In this document: in pieces, positions 8,289 to 16,803 of the stretch
Layout of the letters: the number at the start of each line of letters is the position of its first letter
Numbering within the stretch: position 1 is the first letter of the stretch
Source of the DNA: DALYJJ01 sp031969915
GTDB taxonomy: Bacteria > Acidobacteriota > Terriglobia > Bryobacterales > Bryobacteraceae
Assembly (NCBI GenBank): GCA_031969915.1
Contig: DALYJJ010000058.1
Coordinates: 1-35,671, forward strand
Reading direction: 5' to 3'
Length of the DNA: 35,671 bases
Notes under the pieces: model-generated
What the model was told of the DNA's origin: nothing
Database searches by the model: none
Seen by the model: the letters and a program-made list of their open reading frames with translations, nothing else
Translations under genes and position numbers: made by a program

Positions 8289-9755
8289 CTACTGCGCGGA
8301 GCCGACGAACTTCTGGAACGTGATGTTCGAGTCGGCGGTGAACTTCCGGTAGTTGCGGAAGGCGATTTCGTTGCGGCTGCAGGGCGACGTTCCCAGAGGA
8401 CAGATGACGTTGTCGCCCCGCGAAGGCATGAGAAACGGCGTCTCGCCGATCCGCACGTGGTCGTACTCCAGGACGCACTCAGCCAGGCGGAAGGGAAAGC
8501 CGCCGGGGATGCGCGCGGCGCGCTGTCCGATGCGCAGGACGCGGGCTGTTTCGACGTCGATCCAAATCTCGCCGTCGTAGGCGGGTGTGTAGAACTCGCC
8601 GTTATGAACGATACGCCAGTGAGAGTTCTCGGCCTTCACCTTGAAGTCGTAGATGGCCACCAGGCTGGACCCGATGCGCTGTTCGGAGCGTTTGCGGAAG
8701 GCGGCATTGGTGAGGGGGCTCAGCACGTCAATCAGCGTGGTGACGAATTCCCCGGTGGTCCAGGCGCCGGTGGATTCCGGGGGCGCGGGGGCGGGGCGGC
8801 CATTGATGGAGATGTTGCGATACTCTTCTTTGCCGTTGACCGAGGTGACTTCAGCGGTCACGACATCCAGTTTCTGCCACTGGGCCGGGTTCCCGGCGGA
8901 GCGGGTGGTGGCCTGCTCGACTACGAAATTCGGAAGAGTGTCGGCATAGGCGAGGGCGGCTTCGCGGGCAGCAGCGACGGTTTCATCCTCGTTCGAATTG
9001 GGCGTGGCGGAGGCGCGAACGCGGGGCCGCGAGGGCTGCGAGCCTGGCGCGCCGACAGGGGGAACTCGATCGGGGGCGGTGCGCCAATCTCCAGGCGACG
9101 AATTCCCGGTGGAGGGAGAAGGGGCGGCGCCCGGGGAGGCGGATGCGGATTCGACGGTCGCCATCGCCTCACCCTTTTCAAGGCCTTCCGGTGTCTTGAC
9201 GGCTGCCGAATCGAAGGGCTGTTCGGCGGCAGTGCGTTCGGCTGGAGTGCCCTTTCTGAGGAGTGTGATGCGCAGCGCGGTCTCTTCGTCGTCGGCGCTG
9301 GCCTCGACCTTCAGGCGATCCCCCGGCTTGAGCAGGCTGTCGCGAATGGCCTCGCCCTTGGTGTCGCGAAAGCGGGTCTTCGTGAGAAGGCGGAACCGGA
9401 GCAGGCCCTTCTCTTTGCTATCGAGGACCAGGTCCTTGTCACCGAGTTGGCGCAGCGCGCCTTCGATTTGGTGCAGCGCCATGACCAACCCGCCCGAGCC
9501 CTCCGGAGAGCGGCGGGCGTCGTCGTTCTCTTTCTCCTTTGGCTTGCGTGTGGGGATCTTGATTTCGGGCACGGGAAGGGGCAGTGTGACGCCGCCGGGA
9601 AGGCGGGCGGGGATCTGGCCGGGCGGGACCTGCGACGGCGGATACTGGCCCGGCGGGTACTGCCCGGGAGGGTACTGGCTCGGCGGATACTGCGTTTGCG
9701 GAGCCTGGGCGGCTGCCAGAGACGCGGTCACGAACAGAAGAGCAAGCCGCTTCAC
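8289..9755 (-). CDS. exported acidobacterial protein of unknown function with QYPPG repeats and LPNFVVEQ domain
   Basis: This protein has 488 residues. The GTG at 9755 is chosen because it is preceded by a strong AAGGGGGA ribosome site at good spacing and opens a signal peptide (KRLALLFVTASLAAAQ). The open frame runs further upstream but into the neighbouring gene without support. After the signal come five pentapeptides of QYPPS/QYPPG type, then a small beta-type domain (about residues 75-150, KGLLRFRLLTKTRFRD...LKPGDRLKVEAS) resembling OB/S1-like folds in exported acidobacterial proteins, a Pro/Ser-rich linker, and a C-terminal domain (about 260-480) starting AALAYADTLPNFVVEQ, with YDFKVKAENSHWRI and two Cys near CPLGTSPC. 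The LPNFVVEQ domain recurs in Acidobacteria without assigned function, from my recollection. It should be periplasmic or outer-membrane associated. Confidence 0.75.
   Translation of the reverse strand: MKRLALLFVTASLAAAQAPQTQYPPSQYPPGQYPPGQYPPSQVPPGQIPARLPGGVTLPLPVPEIKIPTRKPKEKENDDARRSPEGSGGLVMALHQIEGALRQLGDKDLVLDSKEKGLLRFRLLTKTRFRDTKGEAIRDSLLKPGDRLKVEASADDEETALRITLLRKGTPAERTAAEQPFDSAAVKTPEGLEKGEAMATVESASASPGAAPSPSTGNSSPGDWRTAPDRVPPVGAPGSQPSRPRVRASATPNSNEDETVAAAREAALAYADTLPNFVVEQATTRSAGNPAQWQKLDVVTAEVTSVNGKEEYRNISINGRPAPAPPESTGAWTTGEFVTTLIDVLSPLTNAAFRKRSEQRIGSSLVAIYDFKVKAENSHWRIVHNGEFYTPAYDGEIWIDVETARVLRIGQRAARIPGGFPFRLAECVLEYDHVRIGETPFLMPSRGDNVICPLGTSPCSRNEIAFRNYRKFTADSNITFQKFVGSAQ
9608..9682 (-). 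repeat. five tandem 15-base units encoding QYPPS/QYPPG
   Basis: Pentapeptide units QYPPS, QYPPG, QYPPG, QYPPS and QVPPG sit directly behind the signal peptide, giving an extended Pro-rich stalk. The DNA units differ by a few bases, so copy number could vary by slippage. Confidence 0.85.
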
Positions 9756-9907
9756 AAGAATCCCCCTTGTTCGGATTCTACCGCCCCGCAGCGGCCGGAG
9801 CGGACGGCGCGCGGGCGTGGCGCGGAGGCCGTTGGGATCATCCGGTGGGTTAGACGCAGGTCGAGCCTGCCAGGTTCTCTCTGTTATCGAGCCAGGAGAG
9901 GGCGGAC

Positions 9908-10990
9908 TCACTCTTCTTCCGCCGGACGAGCAAGGGCGAGCGCCATGATCTGCTCTCGCGACCAGCGGTCGATGCCCGGAACGAAGCTCCTCTGGGCGGC
10001 TAGACCCGTGACGGCCGTGGCCCGGGAGCGTTCGATGTCGCCGGCAAGCCGAAGGAGGGCCGCTTCGGCGCGGAGAAGGAATGGCAGGTCGGCACCCTGG
10101 TCGATGGCCTGGAGCGAAGCGGTGCGGCCATGGGCGAGGCGGTGGCGGACAGCGCCCTCGTACCAGGCGAGTTCGGCGAGGAGGTTGGGCCAGCCGTAGC
10201 TGGGGTGATCGCGCTGCAGGGAGGCGGCGCGGTCGATGCAGGGGCCGGCTTCCTCGGGACAACCGCAGTCCATCTTGAAGTAGTACGCGAAGGCGCAACC
10301 CTGGGCGTCGTCGAGCGTGGCGTCGTCCAGGGCGGCCGCGGCGGCGACGGCATCGCCCGACCATGTGGAGGGGCGCCGGTCGAATTCCTCCGCCATCAGC
10401 ACCAGGATGGCGCACCATCGGCGGCTTTCCGGCCCGTCGGACCACAGCAGCTTGAGGAGCGAACCGTCGCTGCGCACGCCGTGACGGACCGCGGGCACCA
10501 GCGAGTGGCAGGCGACGAGTACGGAAAACAGTCCCAGCGCGAGAAGCCAGAAGCCTGCCAGAGCGGCGCCCGATCGGATCAGTTCGGCTCCCGGCGCGAG
10601 GCACAGCGCGGCGAGACCCAGCGAGGCCGCGGGCCCGCCGGCGACCATCGACAGCATGCGCCGCCGCGCCCCGGATAGCTGCAAGGGCCGGACGGAGGCG
10701 ACACCTTCAAACCAGTTCTCAGGCCGTGCGAATCGCAGTCCGGCGTAGGTCCTGCGGATGCACAGTGGCCCGGCGGAAAGGCCGTACAGGCGCGCGCCGG
10801 CCGCGAGCCCGGCGGCCACATGGCCCAGTTCGTGGACGGCGAGAGCGATCCAGTAGAGGACGGGGAAGGCCAGAATCCACCAGGGCGAGACCACCTGGGA
10901 GGGCAGCGCACGCAGGGCGATGAGCGTCACCGCGGCGCCGGCGAGACCGCCGGCGCAACCCCATCGCACAAGCTGACTGAGAGGCGGCAC
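9908..10990 (-). CDS. M50-like membrane metalloprotease with helical C-terminal domain
   Basis: This 360-residue membrane protein contains HELGH (His53-Glu54-His57) inside a hydrophobic helix, followed by GAR-like and GGPAASLGL segments. A third-ligand candidate Asp175 lies in VRSDGS, directly after another membrane helix (FSVLVACHSLVP). This matches the intramembrane zinc protease (site-2 protease, M50) arrangement, although the usual NPxPxxDG form is replaced by a diverged SDG. Residues from about 190 on form a soluble, helix-rich domain (ATLDDAQGCAFAYYFKMDCG... then repeated helical pairs) that looks like TPR-type packing. The chosen start is the GTG at 10990; no good ribosome site is visible there, so an internal GTG slightly downstream is possible. 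It is divergent from the PadR/permease operon with 123 bases between them. The substrate is unknown. Confidence 0.75.
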   Translation of the reverse strand: MPPLSQLVRWGCAGGLAGAAVTLIALRALPSQVVSPWWILAFPVLYWIALAVHELGHVAAGLAAGARLYGLSAGPLCIRRTYAGLRFARPENWFEGVASVRPLQLSGARRRMLSMVAGGPAASLGLAALCLAPGAELIRSGAALAGFWLLALGLFSVLVACHSLVPAVRHGVRSDGSLLKLLWSDGPESRRWCAILVLMAEEFDRRPSTWSGDAVAAAAALDDATLDDAQGCAFAYYFKMDCGCPEEAGPCIDRAASLQRDHPSYGWPNLLAELAWYEGAVRHRLAHGRTASLQAIDQGADLPFLLRAEAALLRLAGDIERSRATAVTGLAAQRSFVPGIDRWSREQIMALALARPAEEE

Positions 10991-11058
10991 GGTGTGAGTA
11001 CCAGTATCGCCGGGGCCGGGGACCGTGTCAGGCGCGTGTAAACTTTCTCCCCTTCCTC

Positions 11059-11103
11059 TTGCTTACCGAGAGGAGCGGCGGTATTCTGATCTCGGTAACC
11101 GAG
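11059..11103 (+). promoter_or_regulatory. promoter with palindromic PadR operator candidate
   Basis: A -35-like TTGCTT (11059-11064) and a -10-like TATTCT (11082-11087) are separated by 17 bases. The half-site ACCGAG (11065-11070) lies in the spacer, and the perfect 13-base palindrome CTCGGT-A-ACCGAG (11091-11103) covers the expected transcription start. TTACCGAG (11063-11070) and CTCGGTAA (11091-11098) also form a longer inverted pair. The placement fits autorepression by the PadR protein encoded 11 bases downstream. Confidence 0.6.
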
Positions 11104-11113
11104 GGGAGTCATC

Positions 11114-11449
11114 GTGAGCAAACCATCCGACCTGGTCCAGGGGACGCTGGATCTGCTGTTGCTGAAGATCGTGGCGTTGGAACCGATGAACGGTTGGGCG
11201 ATTTCGCACCGTCTGAAACAGGTCTCGGGCGATATTCTGCAGGTCAGCGACGGCTCGCTGTACCCGGCCCTGCACAAGCTGGAACAGCAGGGCTGGATCA
11301 AAGCGGAGTGGAAAGCGAGCGAGAACAACCGGCGGGCGAAGTTCTATTCGCTTACGCGGCTGGGGCGCCGCCAGCTCCAGAAAGAGACCGAGAGCTGGAC
11401 CCGGCTCTCCGGCGCGATCACCCAGGTGATCGGGCTCGAGGAGGCATGA
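11114..11449 (+). CDS. PadR-family transcriptional regulator
   Basis: This 111-residue winged-helix regulator shows the compact PadR pattern: DLVQGTLDLLLLKIVALEPMNGWAI, the recognition helix region VSDGSLYPALHKLEQQGWIKAEW, then the wing NNRRAKFYSLTRLGRRQL and a short C-terminal dimerisation helix. The start is GTG, placed behind a GAGGGGAG ribosome site. Its stop overlaps the first ATG of the permease gene (ATGA). In Acidobacteria such short PadR proteins commonly precede ADOP-type permease genes and are presumed to repress their own operon. The palindrome just upstream of the gene is the obvious target. The inducer is unknown. Confidence 0.92.
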   Translation: MSKPSDLVQGTLDLLLLKIVALEPMNGWAISHRLKQVSGDILQVSDGSLYPALHKLEQQGWIKAEWKASENNRRAKFYSLTRLGRRQLQKETESWTRLSGAITQVIGLEEA

Positions 11450-14118
11450 CCGTGGGACCGGAGCGCTGGCTCTACACCGCGCCGTTGCGGCTGCGTTCGC
11501 TGTTCCGCCGGCGCCAGTTGGAGCGGGAGTTGGACGAGGAACTCGAGTACCACCTGGAGCGGAAGGCCGAAGAGTACCGTGCCCGTGGGCTGCCTGCAGA
11601 CGAAGCGCGCCGGGCGGCGCTGCGCGACATGGACGGGCTCACGCAGCGAAAGGAAGAGTGCCGGGACGCGCGCGGGGTGAACCTGTTGGACGACGCGATG
11701 CAGGATGTCCGCTACGGCGTCCGTGTGTTGATGAAGTCGCGCGGAGCCACGGCGGTGGCGATCGTCACGCTCGCCCTGGCCATCGGCGCGAACGCCGTCG
11801 TGCTGGCGTTGTTTCAGTCGTTGATCGCCCGCCCGCTCGAAGTTCCCCGGGCCGGCACTCTGTATTCGCTCGAGCGGAAAGACGCCCACTTCGGCCGGCT
11901 ATCGTACCCCGACTATGTGGACTTGCGCGACCGGAACCGTTCGTTCGAGAGCCTGGCGGCGTATGAGATCTCTCCAGCGGGCCTGCACACGGGCGGCGGA
12001 GAGCCCGCCACGGTGTACGTCAACCTGGTCAGCGGCAATTACTTTGAGGCGCTTGGAATCCGGCCGTTCCTGGGCCGGCTGTTCGGCAGCGCCGACGAGA
12101 GGGGTCCGAACAGCGCGCCCTGGGCCGTACTCTCGCACCGATCGTGGCGCGAGCGGTTTGGCGGAGATCCCCTGATCGCGGGCCGTACGCTGTTTCTCAA
12201 CAAACACCCGTACACCATCCTTGGCGTCGCGCCACCGGAGTTCCGCGGCACATTGCTCATCTTCTCGCCGGAGATCTTCATACCAATCGTCAACCATGAG
12301 CAGATTACCGGCGGAACCGAACTGAACAACCGGCGCGCGCTCACCGTATTCATGGCCATGGGCCATTTGAAGCCTGGGATCACCGCCGCCCAGGCCGTGG
12401 ACGACGTGAACGCCATCGGCGCGGAGATCGAGCGGACGTACCCGAAAGATGTGGCCCAGATGCGATTCAGGCTGGCCAACCCGGCGTTGTACGGCACGTT
12501 TCTCGGCCGGCCGGTGACCGCGTTCCTGGGAGGCCTGGCGATGTTGGCGGCGCTGATCCTGTTGGCCGCCTGCGCCAACCTGGGCAGCCTCTTCGCGGCG
12601 CGCGCGGCCGATCGTGCGCGCGAAGTCGCACTGCGCCTGGCGCTCGGGGCCAACCGCGGCCGGATCCTCCGCCAACTGTTCACGGAGGCGATGTTGATTT
12701 CTCTCGCCGGCGCGGCCGCGGGACTGCTGGCCGCGCTTGCGCTGGTCCGCAGTCTTGCGTCCTGGCAACCGCTCCCCCGTTTCCCGATCCGCGTCGAGCT
12801 GCATCCCGACCCGGCCGTTTACACCTTGGCCGCGGCTCTGGCCGTGGTGAGCGGCATCCTATTCGATATCTTTCCGGCGCGCCAGGTTCTCGCCGCCGAC
12901 CCGTATCCGGTGGTCAAGCACGGATCGTCGAGCGGACGCGACCCGCGGCTCCGGATGCGAGACGTGTTGTTGGTTGTCCAGATCGCGATCTGCGCGGTGC
13001 TGGTGACCTCCTCCATGGTGGCCGTTCGCGGCCTGATGCGCTCCCTCAAGAGTGAGTTCGGTTTTCAGCCGCGGAACGCGATCGTGGCGAGCACCGTGCT
13101 GACCATGGCCGGCTATCGCGGGCCCGAAGCGGCGGCGATGCAGAAGCGCATGGCGGACGCCGTGGCCGCGGTGCCGGGTGTCGAGGCGGCCGGAGTGGTC
13201 GACCGGGTTCCGCTGGGTGCGGACCTGGCGACCTCACTGGTCTTCCCGGACGACGCCACCGATCTGCGCGCGGCCAACGCGGCCCTGACCGCTTTTCGCT
13301 TTAACGTGTCGCCCGGGTACCTGCTCGCGGCGGGCACACGACTGGTGGCGGGCCGGGGATTCAACGAGCACGATGACGCGGGCGCCCCGGCCGTGGCGAT
13401 TCTCAACCAGGAGGGCGCCCGGGTTCTCTTCGGTTCCGAGACCGCCGCCTTGGGTCGGCGCTTCAAGCTCCGCAACGGCACTCGCCCGCAGGTGGTGGGC
13501 GTGGTCGAGAACGGCAAATACATGAACCTTGCCGAGGAGCGGCGAGCCGCTCTGTTCACCCCCCTCACGCAGAACCCGTCTCCGGAAACCTGGCTGGTGG
13601 CTCGATCGGCGGATGATCCGCGCCGAGTTGCGCCGGCCATCCGCGATGCGATCTACCGGCTTGACGCCGCGCTGCCCGTGTACATGGAGCCGTGGAGCCA
13701 GGGGCTGGACTTCGCGCTGTTCCCGCCGCGAGTGGCCGCGGTGGCGCTGGGTATTATGGGCGGCATTGGCGCGCTGCTGGCCGTCACCGGTGTCTTCGGC
13801 ATGGCCGCCTACTCGGTGAGCAAGCGCGTCAAGGAACTCGGCATCCGCATGGCGTTGGGCGCACGCCGGGCAGAGGTGTTGCGAGCGGCCGTTGGGCGCG
13901 CGTTCCAGTTGCTGGCCATCGGGGGCGGCGCCGGCCTGGTGGTGGGAGTGCTGGCGGCCCGCCTGTTGGAGGCCGTTGTCTACCAGGCGAGCCCGCGCGA
14001 TCCGCTGGTGCTTGCGAGCGTGGTGCTCGCCCTGGTGGTGCTCGGCCTGGCCGCCACGTGGATTCCCGCCCGCCGCGCTCTTTCGCTCAATCCGGTGACT
14101 TTGCTCCGAGAGGAATGA
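11446..14118 (+). CDS. ADOP-type large permease (MacB/FtsX-like, no ATPase domain)
   Basis: This protein of about 890 residues has the acidobacterial duplicated orphan permease layout: a charged N-terminal cytoplasmic helix (RRRQLERELDEELEYHLERKAEEYRARG), a first membrane helix (AVAIVTLALAIGANAVVLALF), a MacB periplasmic core-type domain, an FtsX triple-helix block (about residues 360-470), a second periplasmic domain, and a final FtsX block (FGMAAYSVSKRVKELGIRMALGARRAEVLR to the end). No Walker motifs occur, so any energy source would be encoded elsewhere. By family it resembles MacB (export) or LolCE-type mechanotransmission proteins; the substrate is unknown. Start choice: the AGGAGG at 11439-11444 is only one base from the ATG at 11446 but seven from the GTG at 11452, so GTG 11452 may be the true start. 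It is coupled to padR and to the downstream propeller gene. Confidence 0.9.
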   Translation: MTVGPERWLYTAPLRLRSLFRRRQLERELDEELEYHLERKAEEYRARGLPADEARRAALRDMDGLTQRKEECRDARGVNLLDDAMQDVRYGVRVLMKSRGATAVAIVTLALAIGANAVVLALFQSLIARPLEVPRAGTLYSLERKDAHFGRLSYPDYVDLRDRNRSFESLAAYEISPAGLHTGGGEPATVYVNLVSGNYFEALGIRPFLGRLFGSADERGPNSAPWAVLSHRSWRERFGGDPLIAGRTLFLNKHPYTILGVAPPEFRGTLLIFSPEIFIPIVNHEQITGGTELNNRRALTVFMAMGHLKPGITAAQAVDDVNAIGAEIERTYPKDVAQMRFRLANPALYGTFLGRPVTAFLGGLAMLAALILLAACANLGSLFAARAADRAREVALRLALGANRGRILRQLFTEAMLISLAGAAAGLLAALALVRSLASWQPLPRFPIRVELHPDPAVYTLAAALAVVSGILFDIFPARQVLAADPYPVVKHGSSSGRDPRLRMRDVLLVVQIAICAVLVTSSMVAVRGLMRSLKSEFGFQPRNAIVASTVLTMAGYRGPEAAAMQKRMADAVAAVPGVEAAGVVDRVPLGADLATSLVFPDDATDLRAANAALTAFRFNVSPGYLLAAGTRLVAGRGFNEHDDAGAPAVAILNQEGARVLFGSETAALGRRFKLRNGTRPQVVGVVENGKYMNLAEERRAALFTPLTQNPSPETWLVARSADDPRRVAPAIRDAIYRLDAALPVYMEPWSQGLDFALFPPRVAAVALGIMGGIGALLAVTGVFGMAAYSVSKRVKELGIRMALGARRAEVLRAAVGRAFQLLAIGGGAGLVVGVLAARLLEAVVYQASPRDPLVLASVVLALVVLGLAATWIPARRALSLNPVTLLREE

Positions 14119-14121
14119 ACA

Positions 14122-15888
14122 ATGCGTATCTGGTTCTGGCTTGCGTTGGCCATCCTTCAGGCCGTGTTCCTGTTCGTCGCGCCCTCGTTGGCGGCGGACG
14201 GACTGCTGTACGCTCTGGCGCTCAACGCCGTGGGCTCGATCGCCATCCTGGTGTGGTGGCTCTTCTTTAGCGGACAGCCCCGCGTGGATCGCTGGCTGGC
14301 GGTGCTCTGGGCGGCAGTCGCGGTGGTTGCTCTTTATCCACTACTGCATGAGTCCATTTCGGGCGCCGGCATGGGACGGCTGTATCTGTTCCACGTCATT
14401 CCGGTGAGCGCCCTGGCGCTGGTGGCCGGGGCCGCGGCCGGGCGCGGGCAGGCGGCGGGCGCCCGCCGTGCGCTCCTCGCGTTGTTCCTCCTGCTGGCTC
14501 CCGCCGCCTTCTTGCTTCTTCGCACGGAGGGCGTAACGGGCGAGGGCCGATCCCAGTTTGCGCTCCGGTGGACGCAGACGCCGGAGCAGCGGCTGCTGGC
14601 CGCGGAACCGGTTTCTGTGCCCTCCGCCCCGCCGGCGGCGGCGGCCCCAGCGGCGGCGCCCGAGACTCTCGCGCGAGAGGAGTCGAAGTCCCCGCCCGCT
14701 CCAGCGCCGGCGCCCGCGCAGATGCCCGCTGAATGGCCCGGCTTTCGCGGCGTGCACCGCGATGGGCGCGTCCCCGGCCTGCGTGTCGCGACCGATTGGA
14801 CGGCACAGCCGCCCACGGAGCTCTGGCGGCGGGAGGTGGGGCCGGGCTGGTCTTCGTTCGCAATTGGCGGCGGTTTGGCCTTCACGCAAGAACAGCGCGG
14901 CGACTACGAGGTTATCGCCGCCTATCGGCTGGAGACGGGTGAGCCGGCCTGGTCGCATCGCACCGCGGCGCGGTTCTACGAATCGAACGGAGGCCCGGGC
15001 CCCCGCGGCACACCGGCGCTGCACGAGGGCCGGCTCTATGCGATCGGCGCCACGGGCATTGTGACGGCGCTGGACGCGGCCACAGGCACGGCGCTCTGGT
15101 CGCGCAACGCCGCCACCGACACGGGCGCGAAGATTCCCGAGTGGGGCATCTCGAGTTCTCCGCTCATCGTCAACGGCCTGCTGATCGTGGCCGCTTCGGG
15201 AAGGCTGGCGGCCTACGATCCGGCATCGGGCAAACAGGTCTGGGCCGGTGCGGCCATCGGAGGCAGCTACAGTTCACCCCACTTGGCCCTGTTTGGCAAG
15301 ACGGAGCAGATCGTCTTCCTTGCCGGGCAAGGTGTGTTCGGCGTGTCCCCCGCCGACGGCAGGATCTTGTGGAGGCATGATTGGGAGGGTTCTAAGATCA
15401 TCCAGCCGAGCGTGACCGCCGACGGCGCGCTGCTGGTGACCACGGGCGGAATGTCCGGCGGCGAGGCCACGCGGCGTCTCTCCGTGGCCCCCGCTTCGGG
15501 TGGCGAATGGAAAGTCACCGAAGCCTGGACTTCGCGCGGTCTCAAGCCCTACTACAACGACCTGGTCATCCACAAAGGCCACGCCTTCGGCTTCGATGCC
15601 AGCATTCTCTCGTGCATCGACGTAAACGACGGCCAGAGGAAATGGAAGGGAGGACGGTACGGCTTTGGCCAGATGCTGCTGTTGCCGGACCAGGACCTGC
15701 TGCTGATTCTCTCTGAACAGGGCGAGGTGGCGCTGGTCTCCGCGACTCCGGACCAGTATCGCGAAGTCGGTCGTTTTCAGGCCATCGAAGGGAAGACATG
15801 GAACCACCCGGCGATGGCGGGCGACGTGCTCCTGGTGCGCAACGACCGTGAGATGGCGGCGTTCCGGTTGACTCGCGCAAAGGACTGA
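14122..15888 (+). CDS. membrane-anchored PQQ-like beta-propeller protein
   Basis: This 588-residue protein starts 3 bases after the permease stop, so it is in the same operon. Residues 1 to about 135 hold four hydrophobic helices (FWLALAILQAVFLFVAP, LYALALNAVGSIAILVWWLFF and two more). A Pro/Ala-rich linker follows (about 165-205). The rest is a soluble propeller built from PQQ/BamB-like repeats: LETGEPAWSHRTAA, LDAATGTALWSRNA, YDPASGKQVWAGAA, SPADGRILWRHDW and DVNDGQRKWKGGRYG. The segment WPGFRGVHRDGRV before the propeller is typical of PQQ-repeat proteins. No quinoprotein dehydrogenase active-site motif was recognised, so it is more likely a scaffold or binding protein than an enzyme. Its link to the permease suggests a role in envelope assembly or substrate capture, which is inference. 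Confidence 0.88.
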   Translation: MRIWFWLALAILQAVFLFVAPSLAADGLLYALALNAVGSIAILVWWLFFSGQPRVDRWLAVLWAAVAVVALYPLLHESISGAGMGRLYLFHVIPVSALALVAGAAAGRGQAAGARRALLALFLLLAPAAFLLLRTEGVTGEGRSQFALRWTQTPEQRLLAAEPVSVPSAPPAAAAPAAAPETLAREESKSPPAPAPAPAQMPAEWPGFRGVHRDGRVPGLRVATDWTAQPPTELWRREVGPGWSSFAIGGGLAFTQEQRGDYEVIAAYRLETGEPAWSHRTAARFYESNGGPGPRGTPALHEGRLYAIGATGIVTALDAATGTALWSRNAATDTGAKIPEWGISSSPLIVNGLLIVAASGRLAAYDPASGKQVWAGAAIGGSYSSPHLALFGKTEQIVFLAGQGVFGVSPADGRILWRHDWEGSKIIQPSVTADGALLVTTGGMSGGEATRRLSVAPASGGEWKVTEAWTSRGLKPYYNDLVIHKGHAFGFDASILSCIDVNDGQRKWKGGRYGFGQMLLLPDQDLLLILSEQGEVALVSATPDQYREVGRFQAIEGKTWNHPAMAGDVLLVRNDREMAAFRLTRAKD

Positions 15889-15909
15889 GGGCGCCGCGGC
15901 CGCTCTCAG
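15885..15909. terminator. bidirectional terminator candidate between convergent genes
   Basis: A GC-rich hairpin starts CTGAGGGCG and ends CGCTCTCAG, giving nine near-continuous pairs (one G-T) and a short loop. It contains the stop codons of both convergent genes, TGA at 15886-15888 (+) and TCA at 15906-15908 (TGA on minus). No T-run follows on either side. Confidence 0.45.
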
Positions 15910-16664
15910 CCCCTTCCGATGTAGGGCATGTTCGTGGCCATCACGGTCATGAACTGGACGTTCGATTCGAGCGGCAATTCCGCCATGTAGAGCACCGCTC
16001 CGGCGACGTGGCGCACGTCCATACGAGGCTCCACCATCACGGTTCCGTTCGCTTGCGGCACGCCCTCGGTCATGCGACCGGTCATCTCCGTGGCGGCGTT
16101 ACCGATGTCGATCTGGCCGCAGGCGATGCGAAACGCGCGGCCTTCGAGGGAGAGGCACTTGGTAAGGCCGGTGATGGCGTGCTTGGTGGCAGTGTATGGG
16201 GCGGAGTTCGGCCGGGGCACGTGCGCGGAGATCGAGCCGTTATTGATGATCCGGCCGCCGTGCGGGTGCTGCCGCTTCATCATCCGAACAGCGTGCTGCG
16301 CGCACAGGAATGCTCCGGTGAGGTTGACGTTCACCACGGAGGTCCACTGTTCGAAAGTGAGCTCATCCACCGGTGTCGCGGGCACGTTCAGGCCTGCGTT
16401 GTTGAAGAGCAGATCGAGCCGGCCGAACTCCTTTTCGATGGCGGCGAAGAGGGCATCGACCGATGCCGGACGGCTGACATCGGTGGGGACGGCGGACATC
16501 CGGCCTCCGCCGGGAACCGCCAGAGCAGCCGTCTTCTCGAGTTCCGAGTTCCGCCGGCCGGCGAGGGCGACGTGCCACCCGTGCTCCTGCAAAGCCAGCG
16601 CCACGGCCCGGCCGATGCCGCTCCCCGCGCCGGTAACCAGGGCAAACCGCGGTGTTTCCATCAT
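15906..16664 (-). CDS. short-chain dehydrogenase/reductase (SDR)
   Basis: This classical SDR has about 251 residues. Numbering from the second Met: the NAD(P)-binding TGAGSGIG is at 10-17, NNAG at 87-90, Asn113 in NVNLTG, the active-site Ser in GSIS (143-145), and YTATK (Tyr156, Lys160). It has the right length and all catalytic residues. The basic residues GRR after the second strand suggest NADP preference. Two adjacent ATGs compete. The GGAGG at 16667-16671 is 2 bases from the ATG at 16664 and 5 bases from the one at 16661, so 16661 is likelier. The substrate is unknown. It lies 139 bases downstream of the hopanoid-type operon on the same strand and could be read through from it, but no evidence ties it to hopanoids. 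Confidence 0.9.
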   Translation of the reverse strand: MMETPRFALVTGAGSGIGRAVALALQEHGWHVALAGRRNSELEKTAALAVPGGGRMSAVPTDVSRPASVDALFAAIEKEFGRLDLLFNNAGLNVPATPVDELTFEQWTSVVNVNLTGAFLCAQHAVRMMKRQHPHGGRIINNGSISAHVPRPNSAPYTATKHAITGLTKCLSLEGRAFRIACGQIDIGNAATEMTGRMTEGVPQANGTVMVEPRMDVRHVAGAVLYMAELPLESNVQFMTVMATNMPYIGRG

Positions 16665-16803
16665 CGCCTCCTACGCTCCAACGGATGTTCGGACAGGGAG
16701 CGCGAAAGCATGATAGCCAATCGGGGCGAGGGCCTGGCGCCTCCGCGAGCGCGAGAAAACCAGGAAACGTGGTGACTGTCCCCGGTTTCTGGCTGGCTCG
16801 CCG

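Noticed and set aside
8115..10199. Plus-strand open frame of about 690 codons
   Set aside because: Low-complexity Gly/Arg/Ala translation covering three supported minus-strand features; no ribosome site or family pattern.
9756..10604. N-terminal extension of the LPNFVVEQ-type protein to a start at 10604
   Set aside because: It would overlap the M50-like gene and is Arg/Pro-rich, whereas the GTG at 9755 has AAGGGGGA and a signal peptide directly behind it.
11059..11445. Upstream extension of the permease frame across padR
   Set aside because: It runs through padR in another frame with no permease similarity; the family N terminus begins at PERWLYTAPLRLRSLF near 11446/11452.
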